Below are positions 34,841 through 46,968 of a DNA stretch of 64,000 bases, piece by piece. The stretch is from contig CP014609.1 in the NCBI GenBank assembly GCA_001586195.1, forward strand, positions 656,001 through 720,000, read 5' to 3'. Position 1 is the first letter of the stretch; each line of letters opens with the position of its first letter. The notes beneath the pieces are model-generated. The model was not told the origin of the DNA, made no database searches, and saw only the letters and a program-made list of their open reading frames with translations. The position numbers and the translations under genes were made by a program. Source of the stretch: Solibacillus silvestris (GTDB lineage Bacteria > Bacillota > Bacilli > Bacillales_A > Planococcaceae).

Positions 34841-36077
34841 GGAAGGCGAATTAGTAGTTTCTACTATTGTAATAGAAAACGGCAAAATCGCTTCAATTAA
34901 TGGAGACATTCCAGCTGGCGCTACGGTGATTGACGGGAATGGCCATTTCGCATCACCCGGTTTTGTCGATGTACATACCCATTTACGTGAGCCTGGCTTT
35001 GAACATAAAGAAACGATTGCAACAGGTTCTGCATCTGCAGCAAAAGGCGGTTTCACAACAATTTGTGCGATGCCAAATACAAAGCCGGTACCGGATTCAG
35101 TAGAAAATATGCAGCTCATTAACGGATTGATCAAAGAAAGTGCAGTAATCCGCGTTTTACCATATGGCTCATTAACGAAAGATATTTCCGGAGAAGTTCG
35201 CACGAATATGCAAGAGTTAAAAGAACAGGGGGCAGTCGCTTTCTCGGATGACGGCATCGGTATTCAGCTAGCGTCGACCATGTATGAGCAAATGCAGCAG
35301 GCAGCAAAGCTCGATGCGGTTGTCGTAGCACACTGTGAAGATAATTCCCTTATTTACGATGGGGTTATGCATGAAGGAAAGCGAAATAAAGAACTTGGTT
35401 TACCAGGGATTCCTTCAATTTGCGAGTCCGTACAGATTGCTCGAGATGTACTGCTGGCTGAAGCGGCTGGTGCACGATACCATGTATGTCATGTATCGAC
35501 GAAAGAATCCGTACGCGCTGTAAGGGATGCAAAAGCAGCAGGAATTAAAGTGACAGCGGAAGTTTGTCCACACCATCTATTGTTAGAAGAAATGGATATC
35601 CCATCTGATGATGCCAACTGGAAGATGAACCCGCCATTACGTGCTGCAGACGATAAAGATTCACTGCATGCAGCACTGCTTGACGGTACGATCGACTGTA
35701 TCGCAACAGACCATGCACCGCATACAGCAGAAGAAAAATGCTGCGGTATGGTTGGGGCACCATTCGGTATTGTTGGTTTTGAGACAGCATTCCCGTTATT
35801 GTATACAAATTTTGTAGAGACAGGGAAATGGACATTGAAGCAATTAGTCGACTGGATGAGTGTAAAGGCAGCCCAAATTTTCGATCTCCCATACGGAACA
35901 TTGGAAGTAGGCGCTTCGGCGGATCTTGTACTAATCGATTTGGATAAAGAACAGACAATTGATGCAGAAGGGTTTGTCTCAAAAGGACGTAACACACCAT
36001 TTAACGGATGGACTGCAAAAGGATGGCCGGTAGTAACGATGTTTGAAGGCAATATTGTATATCAGGAGGCAGAATAA
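34803..36077 (+). CDS. pyrC: dihydroorotase
   Basis: PyrC cyclises carbamoyl-aspartate to dihydroorotate at a two-metal centre. The 424-residue amidohydrolase shows the metal ligands in [10 protein letters not shown] near residue 58, [11 protein letters not shown] near 176, HVCHVST near 229 and [10 protein letters not shown] near 300. AAAGGAAGAG precedes the ATG, which lies inside the 3' end of pyrB. The final base of its stop is the first base of carA. Confidence 0.96.
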   Translation: MTTVIQNVKLLNEEGELVVSTIVIENGKIASINGDIPAGATVIDGNGHFASPGFVDVHTHLREPGFEHKETIATGSASAAKGGFTTICAMPNTKPVPDSVENMQLINGLIKESAVIRVLPYGSLTKDISGEVRTNMQELKEQGAVAFSDDGIGIQLASTMYEQMQQAAKLDAVVVAHCEDNSLIYDGVMHEGKRNKELGLPGIPSICESVQIARDVLLAEAAGARYHVCHVSTKESVRAVRDAKAAGIKVTAEVCPHHLLLEEMDIPSDDANWKMNPPLRAADDKDSLHAALLDGTIDCIATDHAPHTAEEKCCGMVGAPFGIVGFETAFPLLYTNFVETGKWTLKQLVDWMSVKAAQIFDLPYGTLEVGASADLVLIDLDKEQTIDAEGFVSKGRNTPFNGWTAKGWPVVTMFEGNIVYQEAE

Positions 36078-37177
36078 TGAAGAAGCGTTTACTAATCTTA
36101 GAAGATGGCACTGTATTTACAGGTACTGCATTTGGAAGCGACAAAGCGAGTCAAGGAGAAGTTGTATTTACAACAGGGATGACAGGCTACCAGGAAACTA
36201 TTTCAGACCCATCATTTTACGGGCAAATTGTTACATTAACATACCCGTTAGTCGGAAATTACGGCATTAACCGTGATGACTTTGAAGCAATTACTCCTGC
36301 AATCCGCGGTTTTGTCGTACGTGAATTGGCAGAGCAGCCATCAAACTGGCGCTCGGATATGTCTTTAGGGGATTACTTGGCAACACAAGATATCCCTGGC
36401 ATAGAAGGAATCGATACAAGAAAATTAACGCGCATTATTCGTACAAAAGGAGCTGTACGAGCGATTTTAACTGAAGCGAATGCCGAAGTGGATATCGCAA
36501 AGATCGTAGCTCAATTACAGGAGACACCTTATATTACACACCATGTGCGCGAAGTATCGCCAAAAGCGGCATATCCGTCACCAGGACGCGGAAAACGTGT
36601 CGTGCTGATCGACTTCGGAATGAAGCACGGTATTTTACGCGAATTAAACAAGCGTGACTGTGATGTACTGGTCGTACCTTATAACACGACAGCCGAGCAA
36701 ATTTTAGCAATGCATCCGGATGGCATCATGCTTTCGAACGGTCCAGGAAACCCGGAAGATGTAACAGAAGGAATCGAAACAATTAAAGGACTAATCGGAA
36801 AAGTGCCAATCTTCGGTATTTGTTTAGGGCATCAACTGTTTTCACTAGCTTGTGGCGCAAAATCGTTTAAACTACCATTCGGTCACCGAGGCGGAAATCA
36901 TCCGGTTAAAAACCTTCGTACTGGTCGCACGGATTTAACGAGCCAAAACCATGGCTATGCAATCGATATTGAATCGTTAAAGGATACAGATCTAGAGTTA
37001 ACACATGTCGCTTTAAATGATGGTACTTGTGAAGGGGTTCGCCATAAGAATTATCCGATTTTCACTGTGCAGTATCACCCGGAAGCATCACCAGGTCCTG
37101 AAGATTCAAACTACCTATTTGACGAATTTATCGAAATGATGGAAATCGAAGCAGCAAAGGAGAACCAATATGCCTAA
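36077..37177 (+). CDS. carA: carbamoyl-phosphate synthase small (glutaminase) subunit
   Basis: CarA releases ammonia from glutamine for carbamoyl phosphate synthesis by CarB. The 366-residue protein has an N-terminal CPSase domain ([19 protein letters not shown]) and a C-terminal class I glutamine amidotransferase with the catalytic cysteine in [13 protein letters not shown] near residue 247, and histidine and glutamate in [12 protein letters not shown] near 335. It starts one base inside the pyrC stop and overlaps carB by 8 bases. Called pyrAA in B. subtilis. Confidence 0.96.
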   Translation: MKKRLLILEDGTVFTGTAFGSDKASQGEVVFTTGMTGYQETISDPSFYGQIVTLTYPLVGNYGINRDDFEAITPAIRGFVVRELAEQPSNWRSDMSLGDYLATQDIPGIEGIDTRKLTRIIRTKGAVRAILTEANAEVDIAKIVAQLQETPYITHHVREVSPKAAYPSPGRGKRVVLIDFGMKHGILRELNKRDCDVLVVPYNTTAEQILAMHPDGIMLSNGPGNPEDVTEGIETIKGLIGKVPIFGICLGHQLFSLACGAKSFKLPFGHRGGNHPVKNLRTGRTDLTSQNHGYAIDIESLKDTDLELTHVALNDGTCEGVRHKNYPIFTVQYHPEASPGPEDSNYLFDEFIEMMEIEAAKENQYA

Positions 37178-40100
37178 ACGTACAGATATAAATACAATTT
37201 TAGTAATCGGCTCAGGTCCGATCGTAATCGGTCAAGCAGCAGAATTTGACTATGCAGGGACACAAGCATGTCTATCATTAAAAGAAGAGGGCTATAAAGT
37301 AATCTTAATCAACTCGAACCCGGCGACAATTATGACGGATACTGAGATCGCAGACAAAGTATATATCGAGCCAATCAGCCTTGAATTTGTATCGCGAATT
37401 TTACGAAAAGAGCGTCCGGATGCAATTCTTTCTACATTAGGTGGTCAAACAGGGTTAAATATGGCAATCGAGCTTGATGAGTCTGGAATTTTAGATGAAC
37501 TAGGAATTGAAATTCTTGGTACAAAACTGGATGCGATTCATAAAGCTGAAGACCGTGATTTATTCCGAAACTTAATGTATGAACTTGGTGCACCGGTTCC
37601 GGAGTCTGATATTATCCATAACATGGAAGAAGCGAAAGCGTTCGTTGCGAAAATCGGTTATCCGGTAATCGTCCGTCCGGCATTCACACTTGGCGGAACA
37701 GGCGGCGGAATTTGCTACAACGATCAGGACTTACAGGAAATTGTAACGTCTGGTTTAAAATACTCGCCTGTAACGCAATGTTTACTGGAAAAATCAATCG
37801 CAGGCTTTAAAGAGATTGAATATGAAGTAATGCGTGATGCGGCAGATAATGCGATCGTTGTATGTAACATGGAAAACTTTGACCCAGTCGGTATCCATAC
37901 AGGTGACTCAATTGTTGTGGCGCCAACACAAACATTATCAGACCGTGAAAACCAAATGCTGCGTAACATTTCACTTGATATTATTCGCGCATTAAAAATC
38001 GAAGGTGGCTGTAACGTACAGCTTGCATTAGACCCGTACTCATTCCAGTACTATGTAATTGAAGTAAACCCTCGTGTATCGCGTTCATCTGCGTTAGCAT
38101 CAAAAGCGACAGGCTACCCGATCGCGAAGCTTGCAGCAAAAATTGCTGTAGGGCTTACACTGGATGAGATTAAAAATCCTGTTACAGGTTCAACATTCGC
38201 GTGCTTCGAGCCGGCACTTGACTACATTGTGGCAAAAATTCCGCGTTGGCCATTTGATAAATTTGAATCGGCAAAACGTAACCTTGGTACACAAATGAAG
38301 GCGACTGGGGAAGTTATGGCACTTGGTCGTACATTTGAAGAAGCGATTTTAAAGGCTGTCCGTTCATTGGAAACTGGCCATGTGCATATTGAAATGAAAC
38401 ATGCAGATGAATTAACAGATACATGGATAGAAAAGCGCATTAAAAAAGCAGGGGATGAGCGTCTATTCTTTATAGGTGAAGCAATACGACGTGGTGTTAC
38501 TGTGGAAAAAATCCATGAATGGTCTGCAATTGACATGTTCTTCTTAACGAAGCTGAAAAAAATTGTAGATATGGAAACAACATTGGCAGAGAACAAAGGC
38601 AATCAGGAAGTTTTACGCACAGCGAAACGTTTAGGCTTTGCAGATAAAAAAATTGCACAGCTTTGGGAAATGGAAGAGCAAGCGGTTTATGATTTCCGTA
38701 AAGAGCATGGCATTATTCCAGTATATAAAATGGTTGATACATGTGCGGCGGAATTCGAATCGAATACACCATACTTCTACGGTACTTACGAGGAAGAAAA
38801 TGAATCGATCCGAACTGACAAACCTTCAGTTGTAGTACTCGGCTCAGGTCCGATCCGTATCGGTCAAGGCGTAGAGTTCGACTATGCAACAGTTCACTCA
38901 GTATGGGCAATTCAAGAAGCGGGCTATGAAGCGATCATCATTAACTCAAATCCAGAAACAGTGTCGACGGACTTCTCGATTTCGGATAAATTATACTTCG
39001 AGCCGTTAACAATTGAAGATGTGATGCACATTATTGATCTGGAGCAGCCAATCGGCGTAGTCGTACAGTTCGGCGGGCAAACAGCGATCAATTTAGCGGA
39101 TAAGCTTGAAGCGAATGGTGTGAAAATTTTAGGGACGACACTTGAAGATATCGACCGTGCTGAAAACCGTAACAAGTTCGAAACGGCATTACAAGAACTG
39201 AAAATTCCGCAACCTCCTGGCGATACAGCAACATCAGCTGAAGGTGCGATGAAAATTGCAGAAGGTTTAGGCTTCCCTGTATTAGTTCGCCCGTCATATG
39301 TACTAGGCGGCCGTGCAATGGAAATTGTTTATAACATGGAAGAGCTTGCTCACTATATGACAAACGCGGTTGAAGCATCACCGGATCACCCTGTATTAGT
39401 AGACCGTTACTTAACGGGACAGGAAATTGAAGTCGATGCAATTTGCGACGGTGAGAATGTATTAATTCCAGGAATTATGGAACATGTTGAACGAGCAGGT
39501 GTGCACTCAGGTGACTCAATCAGTGTATATCCACCACAAAAGTTAACAGATGCTCAGAAAGAAACATTAGTAGACTATACGACTCGCCTGGCAAAAGGCC
39601 TTGGTATTGTCGGCTTAATGAATATCCAATATGTAATGAGTGAAGGTGAAATTTATGTCATCGAAGTAAATCCTCGCTCAAGTCGTACTGTACCGTTTTT
39701 AAGTAAAATTACAAACATCCCAATGGCAAATATCGCAACAAAAGCGATTCTTGGTCAATCGATTATTGAACAAGGCTATCCAACAGGGCTGGCACAAGAA
39801 CAGAAAGGCGTATTCGTAAAAGTACCGGTATTCTCATTCGCAAAATTACGCCGTGTCGACATTACATTAGGACCTGAAATGAAATCAACAGGGGAAGTAA
39901 TGGGGAAAGACGCTACTTACGAAAAAGCATTATATAAAGGTTTCGTAGCAGCAGGAATGGAAATTAAAACACATGGTACAATCCTGTTCACTGTATCGGA
40001 TAAAGATAAAGATGAAGCAATCAGTCTGGCGAAACGCTTCTCGACAGTCGGCTACCGTATCGTAGCGACAGAAGGTACAGCAAAAACATTTGAAGCAAAG

Positions 40101-40367
40101 GGTATTAAAACTGACGTCGTAGAGAAAATCGGCGGTAAAGGGAAGACATTGATCGATATGATTCAAAATGGTGAAGCCCAATTAGTTGTCAATACATTAA
40201 CAAAAGGGAAACAGCCTGCACGTGATGGTTTCCGTATTCGTCGAGAATCCGTTGAAAACGGTGTACCATGCCTAACTTCATTAGATACAGCAGAAGCAAT
40301 GCTGCGCGTAATCGAATCAATGACATTTACAGCAGAAGAAATGCCGAAAGCGGAGGTAGTACACTAA
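37170..40367 (+). CDS. carB: carbamoyl-phosphate synthase large subunit
   Basis: CarB makes carbamoyl phosphate from ammonia, bicarbonate and two ATP. The 1065-residue protein has the two homologous ATP-grasp halves: [20 protein letters not shown] at about residue 14, and the second repeat [20 protein letters not shown] near 559. An oligomerisation segment (about 400-550) and a C-terminal MGS-like regulatory domain (about 930-1065, [20 protein letters not shown]) complete it. Called pyrAB in B. subtilis. Confidence 0.97.
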   Translation: MPKRTDINTILVIGSGPIVIGQAAEFDYAGTQACLSLKEEGYKVILINSNPATIMTDTEIADKVYIEPISLEFVSRILRKERPDAILSTLGGQTGLNMAIELDESGILDELGIEILGTKLDAIHKAEDRDLFRNLMYELGAPVPESDIIHNMEEAKAFVAKIGYPVIVRPAFTLGGTGGGICYNDQDLQEIVTSGLKYSPVTQCLLEKSIAGFKEIEYEVMRDAADNAIVVCNMENFDPVGIHTGDSIVVAPTQTLSDRENQMLRNISLDIIRALKIEGGCNVQLALDPYSFQYYVIEVNPRVSRSSALASKATGYPIAKLAAKIAVGLTLDEIKNPVTGSTFACFEPALDYIVAKIPRWPFDKFESAKRNLGTQMKATGEVMALGRTFEEAILKAVRSLETGHVHIEMKHADELTDTWIEKRIKKAGDERLFFIGEAIRRGVTVEKIHEWSAIDMFFLTKLKKIVDMETTLAENKGNQEVLRTAKRLGFADKKIAQLWEMEEQAVYDFRKEHGIIPVYKMVDTCAAEFESNTPYFYGTYEEENESIRTDKPSVVVLGSGPIRIGQGVEFDYATVHSVWAIQEAGYEAIIINSNPETVSTDFSISDKLYFEPLTIEDVMHIIDLEQPIGVVVQFGGQTAINLADKLEANGVKILGTTLEDIDRAENRNKFETALQELKIPQPPGDTATSAEGAMKIAEGLGFPVLVRPSYVLGGRAMEIVYNMEELAHYMTNAVEASPDHPVLVDRYLTGQEIEVDAICDGENVLIPGIMEHVERAGVHSGDSISVYPPQKLTDAQKETLVDYTTRLAKGLGIVGLMNIQYVMSEGEIYVIEVNPRSSRTVPFLSKITNIPMANIATKAILGQSIIEQGYPTGLAQEQKGVFVKVPVFSFAKLRRVDITLGPEMKSTGEVMGKDATYEKALYKGFVAAGMEIKTHGTILFTVSDKDKDEAISLAKRFSTVGYRIVATEGTAKTFEAKGIKTDVVEKIGGKGKTLIDMIQNGEAQLVVNTLTKGKQPARDGFRIRRESVENGVPCLTSLDTAEAMLRVIESMTFTAEEMPKAEVVH

Positions 40368-40368
40368 A

Positions 40369-42050
<1,682 letters not shown>

Positions 42051-42051
42051 T

Positions 42052-42759
42052 ATGAATACAAAACCAATTATTGCTTTAGATTTTCCTGGTGAGAAAGAAG
42101 TTATGGGCTTTTTAGGACAATTTGAAGAAAAACTTTTCGTTAAAATTGGGATGGAACTGTATATGCAGGAAGGCCCAACTATTGTCCGAAAAGTAAAAGA
42201 ACAAGGACATGATATATTTTTAGACTTAAAGCTTCATGATATCCCGAACACAGTGAAATCAGCAATGAAGGGCTTAGCAGGGCTAGGTGTGGATTTAGTG
42301 AATGTTCATGCAGCAGGTGGACGGATGATGATGGAAGGTGCATTGGAAGGCTTGGAGGCGGGTACACCAGCAGGAGCTAAAAGAGCGGCGTTAATTGCCG
42401 TTACACAACTGACTTCTACGACAGAACAGCGTATGCATGATGAGCAAAAAGTTGCCCTATCTTTGAAAGAATCCGTCTTACATTATGCACAGCTGACAAA
42501 ACAAGCAGGTCTTCACGGTGTTGTCTGTTCTGTTCATGAGGCACAGGCTATTCGTGAAGCATGCGGAGATGACTTTTTACGGGTAACACCGGGAATCCGT
42601 ATGCTTGGTGGGGAGGCACATGATCAACAGCGTATTGCAACCCCTGATGGTGCTAAAAAAGACGGCTCATCACTAATTGTTGTAGGACGTGCCATTACAG
42701 GTGCCGTCAATCCGGTGAAAGCATATCAAGAAGTTTGTAACTTATGGGAGGCTAATTAA
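42052..42759 (+). CDS. pyrF: orotidine 5'-phosphate decarboxylase
   Basis: PyrF decarboxylates OMP to UMP. The 235-residue barrel has the catalytic lysine and aspartate cluster DIFLDLKLHDIPNTVKSA near residue 55, with KIGMELYMQEGP before it and VTPGIRM plus IVVGRAITGA at the end. It starts one base after pyrD, and a GGAAGGAG-like site lies within pyrD. Confidence 0.96.
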   Translation: MNTKPIIALDFPGEKEVMGFLGQFEEKLFVKIGMELYMQEGPTIVRKVKEQGHDIFLDLKLHDIPNTVKSAMKGLAGLGVDLVNVHAAGGRMMMEGALEGLEAGTPAGAKRAALIAVTQLTSTTEQRMHDEQKVALSLKESVLHYAQLTKQAGLHGVVCSVHEAQAIREACGDDFLRVTPGIRMLGGEAHDQQRIATPDGAKKDGSSLIVVGRAITGAVNPVKAYQEVCNLWEAN

Positions 42760-42760
42760 A

Positions 42761-43393
42761 ATGTCATTACAAAACGAAATTGCACACGCAATGCTAAAAG
42801 TAGGAGCGGTGGAATTAAATCCGACCGATTTATTTACATGGGCTTCAGGAATTCAGTCACCAATTTACTGCGATACACGTTTAACTATTTCAGATCCAGT
42901 TATTCGCAAGCAGCTTGCCAACGGACTTTCCTCATTAATTAAAGATCATTTTTCTGACTGTGAAGTAGTGGCGGGTACTGCAACTGCGGGGATTCCTCAT
43001 GCTGCATGGGTAGCGGATATTATGCAATTGCCGATGGTTTATGTGCGTTCAAAAGCAAAAGAGCACGGCCGCGGAAATCAAATTGAAGGAAAATATGCAA
43101 AAGGTCAAAAAGTCGTTGTAATCGAGGATATCATTTCAACAGGAGGTTCATCCATTACTGCTGTTGAAGCATTACGAAATGCAGGTTGTGAAGTGTTAGG
43201 GGTCGTATGTGTGTATACATATAATTTGCCTAAAGCGGATCAGGCGTTTGATGAAGCTGGCGTGAAATTTGTTTCATTAACAAATTTTGATTACTTAATC
43301 GATGCAGCAAAAGAGGCATCAGCCATTCAGGAAAAGGACATTCCTTTCTTAAAAAATTGGCATCAAGATTTAAAAACAGGTAAATTGAGATAA
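42761..43393 (+). CDS. pyrE: orotate phosphoribosyltransferase
   Basis: PyrE joins orotate to PRPP to give OMP. The 210-residue protein has the PRPP-binding motif KVVVIEDIISTGGSSITAVE near residue 116, the flexible loop KAKEHGRGNQIEG, and FTWASGIQSPIYCDTRL near the N-terminus. It is the last gene of the operon, one base after pyrF. A structured GC-rich element and a strong terminator follow. Confidence 0.96.
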   Translation: MSLQNEIAHAMLKVGAVELNPTDLFTWASGIQSPIYCDTRLTISDPVIRKQLANGLSSLIKDHFSDCEVVAGTATAGIPHAAWVADIMQLPMVYVRSKAKEHGRGNQIEGKYAKGQKVVVIEDIISTGGSSITAVEALRNAGCEVLGVVCVYTYNLPKADQAFDEAGVKFVSLTNFDYLIDAAKEASAIQEKDIPFLKNWHQDLKTGKLR

Positions 43394-43398
43394 AGTAA

Positions 43399-43510
43399 AA
43401 CTTCAATCCGGGGGCTCATCACCCACGGATTGTTAGTTGCACCAATCGGGCTTTTACGGGTAGTTGGTCATCCGCCTGGGTGTCTTACTACCCGTTAATG
43501 CGGGATAAAA
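43399..43510 (+). other. structured GC-rich element at the 3' end of the pyr operon
   Basis: Two strong hairpins stand out in AT-rich sequence. The first pairs CAATCCG (43404-43410) with CGGATTG (43426-43432), and GGG/CCC extends it inside. The second pairs ACGGGTAGT (43456-43464) with ACTACCCGT (43487-43495), with an inner CATCC/GGGTG stem. CCCG (43491-43494) could instead pair with CGGG (43501-43504), so the two folds compete. The last 22 bases recur upstream of bshC (1831-1853). It is probably transcribed, since the terminator lies downstream. The function is unknown. Confidence 0.6.
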
Positions 43511-43526
43511 AATATTAAAAATATTC

Positions 43527-43568
43527 AAAAACGTGTGAAGTTATCAAAAATATACTTTACACGTTTTT
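43527..43568 (+). terminator. Rho-independent terminator of the pyr operon
   Basis: A 15-bp stem with one G:T (AAAAACGTGTGAAGT at 43527-43541 with ACTTTACACGTTTTT at 43554-43568) surrounds a 12-nt loop and ends in T. Confidence 0.9.
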
Positions 43569-43724
43569 GTTATAGTTATATAATTCCATTATGTGAAATA
43601 TCAGTTTTTTTAATAATGAAGTTTAATGAAATGCTTTTTTATTAAACAAAGCCTAAAAGTAATTCTCGTTGTTTTATGTTGGAAAAGCGATAAATTTAAT
43701 CATTAAACGTTAATTTTTAAATCA

Positions 43725-43739
43725 AATTATCGGAAAATT
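43725..43739 (+). promoter_or_regulatory. candidate CodY box upstream of the opp operon
   Basis: AATTATCGGAAAATT matches 13 of 15 bases of the CodY consensus AATTTTCWGAAAATT and lies about 70 bases before the opp -35. CodY represses peptide transport genes in many Firmicutes. The surrounding gap is very AT-rich, so chance matches are possible. Confidence 0.3.
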
Positions 43740-43810
43740 TAAACTTAAAAGAATAGTTTGCTATTGATAAATTTAAAATGTTAAATTAGAATAGTTAGAA
43801 AGTTTAATAA

Positions 43811-43839
43811 TTGACATGTAAATATGTTTTATGGATAAT
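43811..43839 (+). promoter_or_regulatory. sigma-A promoter of the opp operon
   Basis: TTGACA at 43811-43816 and GATAAT at 43834-43839 are 17 bases apart. This predicts a leader of about 165 bases before oppD, in which nothing further was recognised. Confidence 0.7.
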
Positions 43840-44009
43840 TTACAATGTAATACAAAAATTAACAAATAATTAATATTTTAAAAAGACTGAGTATTAGCAA
43901 GGTTTAAATTTTTTTGATAAGGGTATTTTATTCTATTTGGAAAAATTTAATTATAGAACGAGTTTAGCAGAGTCGAAGGTATGTTTAAGGAGAAAGGAGC
44001 GGTTATATA

Positions 44010-45020
44010 GTGTCTACGAATGAATTATTAGAAATCCGAAATTTACGTACGAGTTTCCGAATTAAAGATACATACTACCCAGCTGTAGACAATGTTTCGT
44101 TAACGCTTCGCAAAAATGAGATTTTAGCAATTGTTGGTGAATCAGGTTGTGGGAAAAGTACTTTGGCAACATCAGTGGTTGGGTTGCACAATTCTGTTAC
44201 TACAAAAGTTGAAGGGGAAATTCTTTACAACAATCAAAACTTAGTTAAATTGACAGATGAACAGTTTAATAAGTTAAGAGGAAATGACATCGGTTTCATT
44301 TTCCAAGATCCACTTTCTGCATTAAACCCATTAATGCGTATCGGTGAGCAAATTGAGGAAGGGTTAATTTATCATACAAAATTAACTAAAGAACAACGTG
44401 AAAAACGTGTTATTGAATTATTGGATCAAGTAGGGATTGCGAATATGCAACGTGTTGCAAGTCAATTCCCGCATCAGTTATCTGGTGGTATGCGTCAGCG
44501 TGTCATGATCGCCATCGCATTATCAGGAAAGCCTGCAATCATTATTGCGGATGAACCGACAACAGCGCTTGATGTAACAATCCAAGCGCAAATTTTAGAC
44601 TTATTAAAGTCACTACAAGATGAAATTCAATCAGGCATTATTTTAATTACACATGACTTAGGGGTTGTTGCTGAAGTAGCGGACCGAGTAGCTGTAATGT
44701 ATGCCGGAGAAGTAATAGAGGAAGCACCTGTTGTGGAATTATTCAGAAATCCGAAGCACCCGTATACAAGATCTTTACTGAAATCAATTCCTCAAACAAA
44801 CAGTGAGAATGAAAAATTAGAAATAATTCAAGGGATGGTTCCTTCTTTAATGAAGTTACCACGCCAAGGCTGCCGTTTCTCATCACGTATCCCTTGGATT
44901 CCGCAATCAGCACATGAAGCAAATCCACAGCTTCATGAAGTTGCTCCTGGCCACCTTGTACGCTGTACATGTTGGAAAGATTTCCATTTTGAGGATGAGG
45001 AAGGGAGCGTAAATCAATGA
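44010..45020 (+). CDS. oppD: oligopeptide ABC transporter ATP-binding protein OppD
   Basis: OppD is one of the two ATPases that power oligopeptide import. The 336-residue protein has Walker [10 protein letters not shown] near residue 45, the ABC signature LSGGMRQR near 158, Walker [15 protein letters not shown] near 180 and the switch histidine in LITHDLGVV. The C-terminal oligo/dipeptide transport domain keeps GCRFSSR, but the usual second cysteine (RCP) is RIP here. GAAAGGAGCG precedes the GTG start. Its stop overlaps the oppF ATG. Confidence 0.93.
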   Translation: MSTNELLEIRNLRTSFRIKDTYYPAVDNVSLTLRKNEILAIVGESGCGKSTLATSVVGLHNSVTTKVEGEILYNNQNLVKLTDEQFNKLRGNDIGFIFQDPLSALNPLMRIGEQIEEGLIYHTKLTKEQREKRVIELLDQVGIANMQRVASQFPHQLSGGMRQRVMIAIALSGKPAIIIADEPTTALDVTIQAQILDLLKSLQDEIQSGIILITHDLGVVAEVADRVAVMYAGEVIEEAPVVELFRNPKHPYTRSLLKSIPQTNSENEKLEIIQGMVPSLMKLPRQGCRFSSRIPWIPQSAHEANPQLHEVAPGHLVRCTCWKDFHFEDEEGSVNQ

Positions 45021-45964
45021 GTTTCATGCAAGTAGAAGATTTAAAAGTTCACTATCCGATCCGAGGTGGATTTTTTAACACAGTAGTTGACCATGTTTAC
45101 GCAGTAGATGGTGTAACGATGGAATTTGACCGAGGGAAAACTTACGGTCTTGTAGGGGAATCGGGCTCAGGTAAATCGACTACCGGTAAAGCAATTATCG
45201 GGTTGGAAAAAATTACATCAGGCCGTATTCTTTATGAAGGTGAAGATGTAACAAATGCACGCCGTAAACGTGATTCAGCCTATAACCGAGATATCCAGAT
45301 GATATTCCAGGATTCACATTCCAGTATGAACCCGCGTAAACGTGTATTAGATATTTTAGCAGAGCCAATTCGTAATTTCCTGAAGTTGTCTCCGCAAGAA
45401 GAGCGCAAACGTATTAATGAGCTACTGGCAATTGTAGGGATGTCAGAGGACGTACTACTTAAATATCCGCACGAATTTTCTGGTGGACAAAAGCAACGTT
45501 TAGGGATTGCCCGTGCTGTTGCATGTAACCCAAAAATGATTATTGCTGATGAGCCCGTTTCGGCACTTGATTTATCCGTACAGGCACAAGTTTTAAACTT
45601 TATGAAGGATATTCAAGAACAATATGGAATTAGTTATTTATTCATCTCTCACGATTTAGGTGTTGTTCGCCATATGTGTGACCACATTTCTATTATGTAT
45701 AAAGGTAGATTCGTAGAAACAGGTAAGCGTGAAGATATTTACACAAATCCGCAGCATATTTATACAAATCGTCTGCTTTCTGCAATTCCTGATATTGAGC
45801 CTGAAACTCGAATTGAACGTAAGCTTGAACGTCAGCAAGTTGAAGCAGCATATCGCCAGGAACAACATAAATATTACGATAAGGATGGAAAAGTATATCC
45901 TTTAAAATCGATTTCAGACTCACATAGAGTAGCAATGTCTGAAGATGAAAAGGAGCGTGTATAG
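45017..45964 (+). CDS. oppF: oligopeptide ABC transporter ATP-binding protein OppF
   Basis: OppF is the partner ATPase of OppD. The 315-residue protein contains Walker A GESGSGKSTTGKAI near residue 49, the family-typical QMIFQDSHSSMNPRKRV, the signature FSGGQKQRLGIARA near 155, Walker B MIIADEPVSALDLSVQAQ and the switch LFISHDLGVVRHM. The C-terminus (YYDKDGKVYPLKSISDSHRV) is longer than the core domain. It overlaps oppD by 4 bases, and the permease gene follows at once. Confidence 0.92.
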   Translation: MSFMQVEDLKVHYPIRGGFFNTVVDHVYAVDGVTMEFDRGKTYGLVGESGSGKSTTGKAIIGLEKITSGRILYEGEDVTNARRKRDSAYNRDIQMIFQDSHSSMNPRKRVLDILAEPIRNFLKLSPQEERKRINELLAIVGMSEDVLLKYPHEFSGGQKQRLGIARAVACNPKMIIADEPVSALDLSVQAQVLNFMKDIQEQYGISYLFISHDLGVVRHMCDHISIMYKGRFVETGKREDIYTNPQHIYTNRLLSAIPDIEPETRIERKLERQQVEAAYRQEQHKYYDKDGKVYPLKSISDSHRVAMSEDEKERV

Positions 45965-45965
45965 T

Positions 45966-46928
45966 ATGTGGAAAACGATAGTTCGCCGTGTATTAATAAT
46001 GATTCCGCAGCTATTTATTTTAAGTCTCCTAATTTTCATATTAGCGAAACAAATGCCAGGGGATCCATTTACAGGATTAATTACTCCTGAAACAGATCCG
46101 AATGTTATTGAAGAATTACGTGTTAAAGCAGGTTTTTATGATCCATGGTATGTACAGTACTATAACTGGATAACAAATGCAGCACAAGGTGACTTCGGTC
46201 AAAGTTATACATTTAAAAAGCCGGTTGCAGATATTATTGGGGATCGTGCTATGAACACATTATTACTTTCATTGCTTAGTGTAATTTTCCTTTATGTGCT
46301 GGCAATTCCTCTAGGAGTACTGGCTGGACGTTACCACGATTCATTTTTAGATAAGTCTATTGTACTTTACAGCTTTATCTCTTATGCAATACCTGCATTC
46401 GTACTGTATTTAATTTTCGTATTCATTTTCGGTTACCGACTAATGTGGTTCCCGACAAGTGGTACGGTGGAAATAGGGGTAGATCCAGGAACCTGGAGTT
46501 ATTATTGGAGTAAATTCTACCATTTATTGTTACCTGCAGCCAGCTATGCACTGCTAGGTACGACGGGTGTCATTCAATATTTACGTTCGGAAATTATTGA
46601 TGCAAAAACAATGGATTATGTTAAAACAGCACGCAGTAAAGGGATACCGATGAAGAAAGTATATTCACGTCATATCTTCCGTAACTCTTTGTTACCGATT
46701 GCAGCGTTCTTAGGATTCACGATTACCGGTTTACTCGGTGGATCGATTTTCATTGAAACTGTATTCGCTTATCCGGGAATGGGTAAATTGTTTGTCGAGT
46801 CCATTTCAAGTCGTGACTATAGTGTAATAACGGCATTAGTAATGTTATACGGCTTCTTAGCATTATTAGGTAGTCTATTATCCGATATTATCTTAAGTAT
46901 AGTGGATCCGCGAATTCGCATAGACTAA
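45966..46928 (+). CDS. oppB: oligopeptide ABC transporter permease OppB
   Basis: OppB is one half of the membrane channel. The 320-residue protein has six membrane segments and the permease coupling motif region YVKTARSKGIPMKKVYSRHI (EAA loop) near residue 218. The N-terminal segment contains LLIFILAKQMPGDPF, typical of this family. AAGGAGCG precedes the ATG at 45966, one base after the oppF stop; the frame from 45945 lies within oppF. Confidence 0.92.
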   Translation: MWKTIVRRVLIMIPQLFILSLLIFILAKQMPGDPFTGLITPETDPNVIEELRVKAGFYDPWYVQYYNWITNAAQGDFGQSYTFKKPVADIIGDRAMNTLLLSLLSVIFLYVLAIPLGVLAGRYHDSFLDKSIVLYSFISYAIPAFVLYLIFVFIFGYRLMWFPTSGTVEIGVDPGTWSYYWSKFYHLLLPAASYALLGTTGVIQYLRSEIIDAKTMDYVKTARSKGIPMKKVYSRHIFRNSLLPIAAFLGFTITGLLGGSIFIETVFAYPGMGKLFVESISSRDYSVITALVMLYGFLALLGSLLSDIILSIVDPRIRID

Positions 46929-46968
46929 TCAATCAATTAATAATGACTAAGGAGAGGTGATTTTAATC

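Noticed and set aside
34772-35257. 161-codon open frame antisense to pyrC
   Set aside because: It is a shadow of pyrC with no start signal and no family resemblance.
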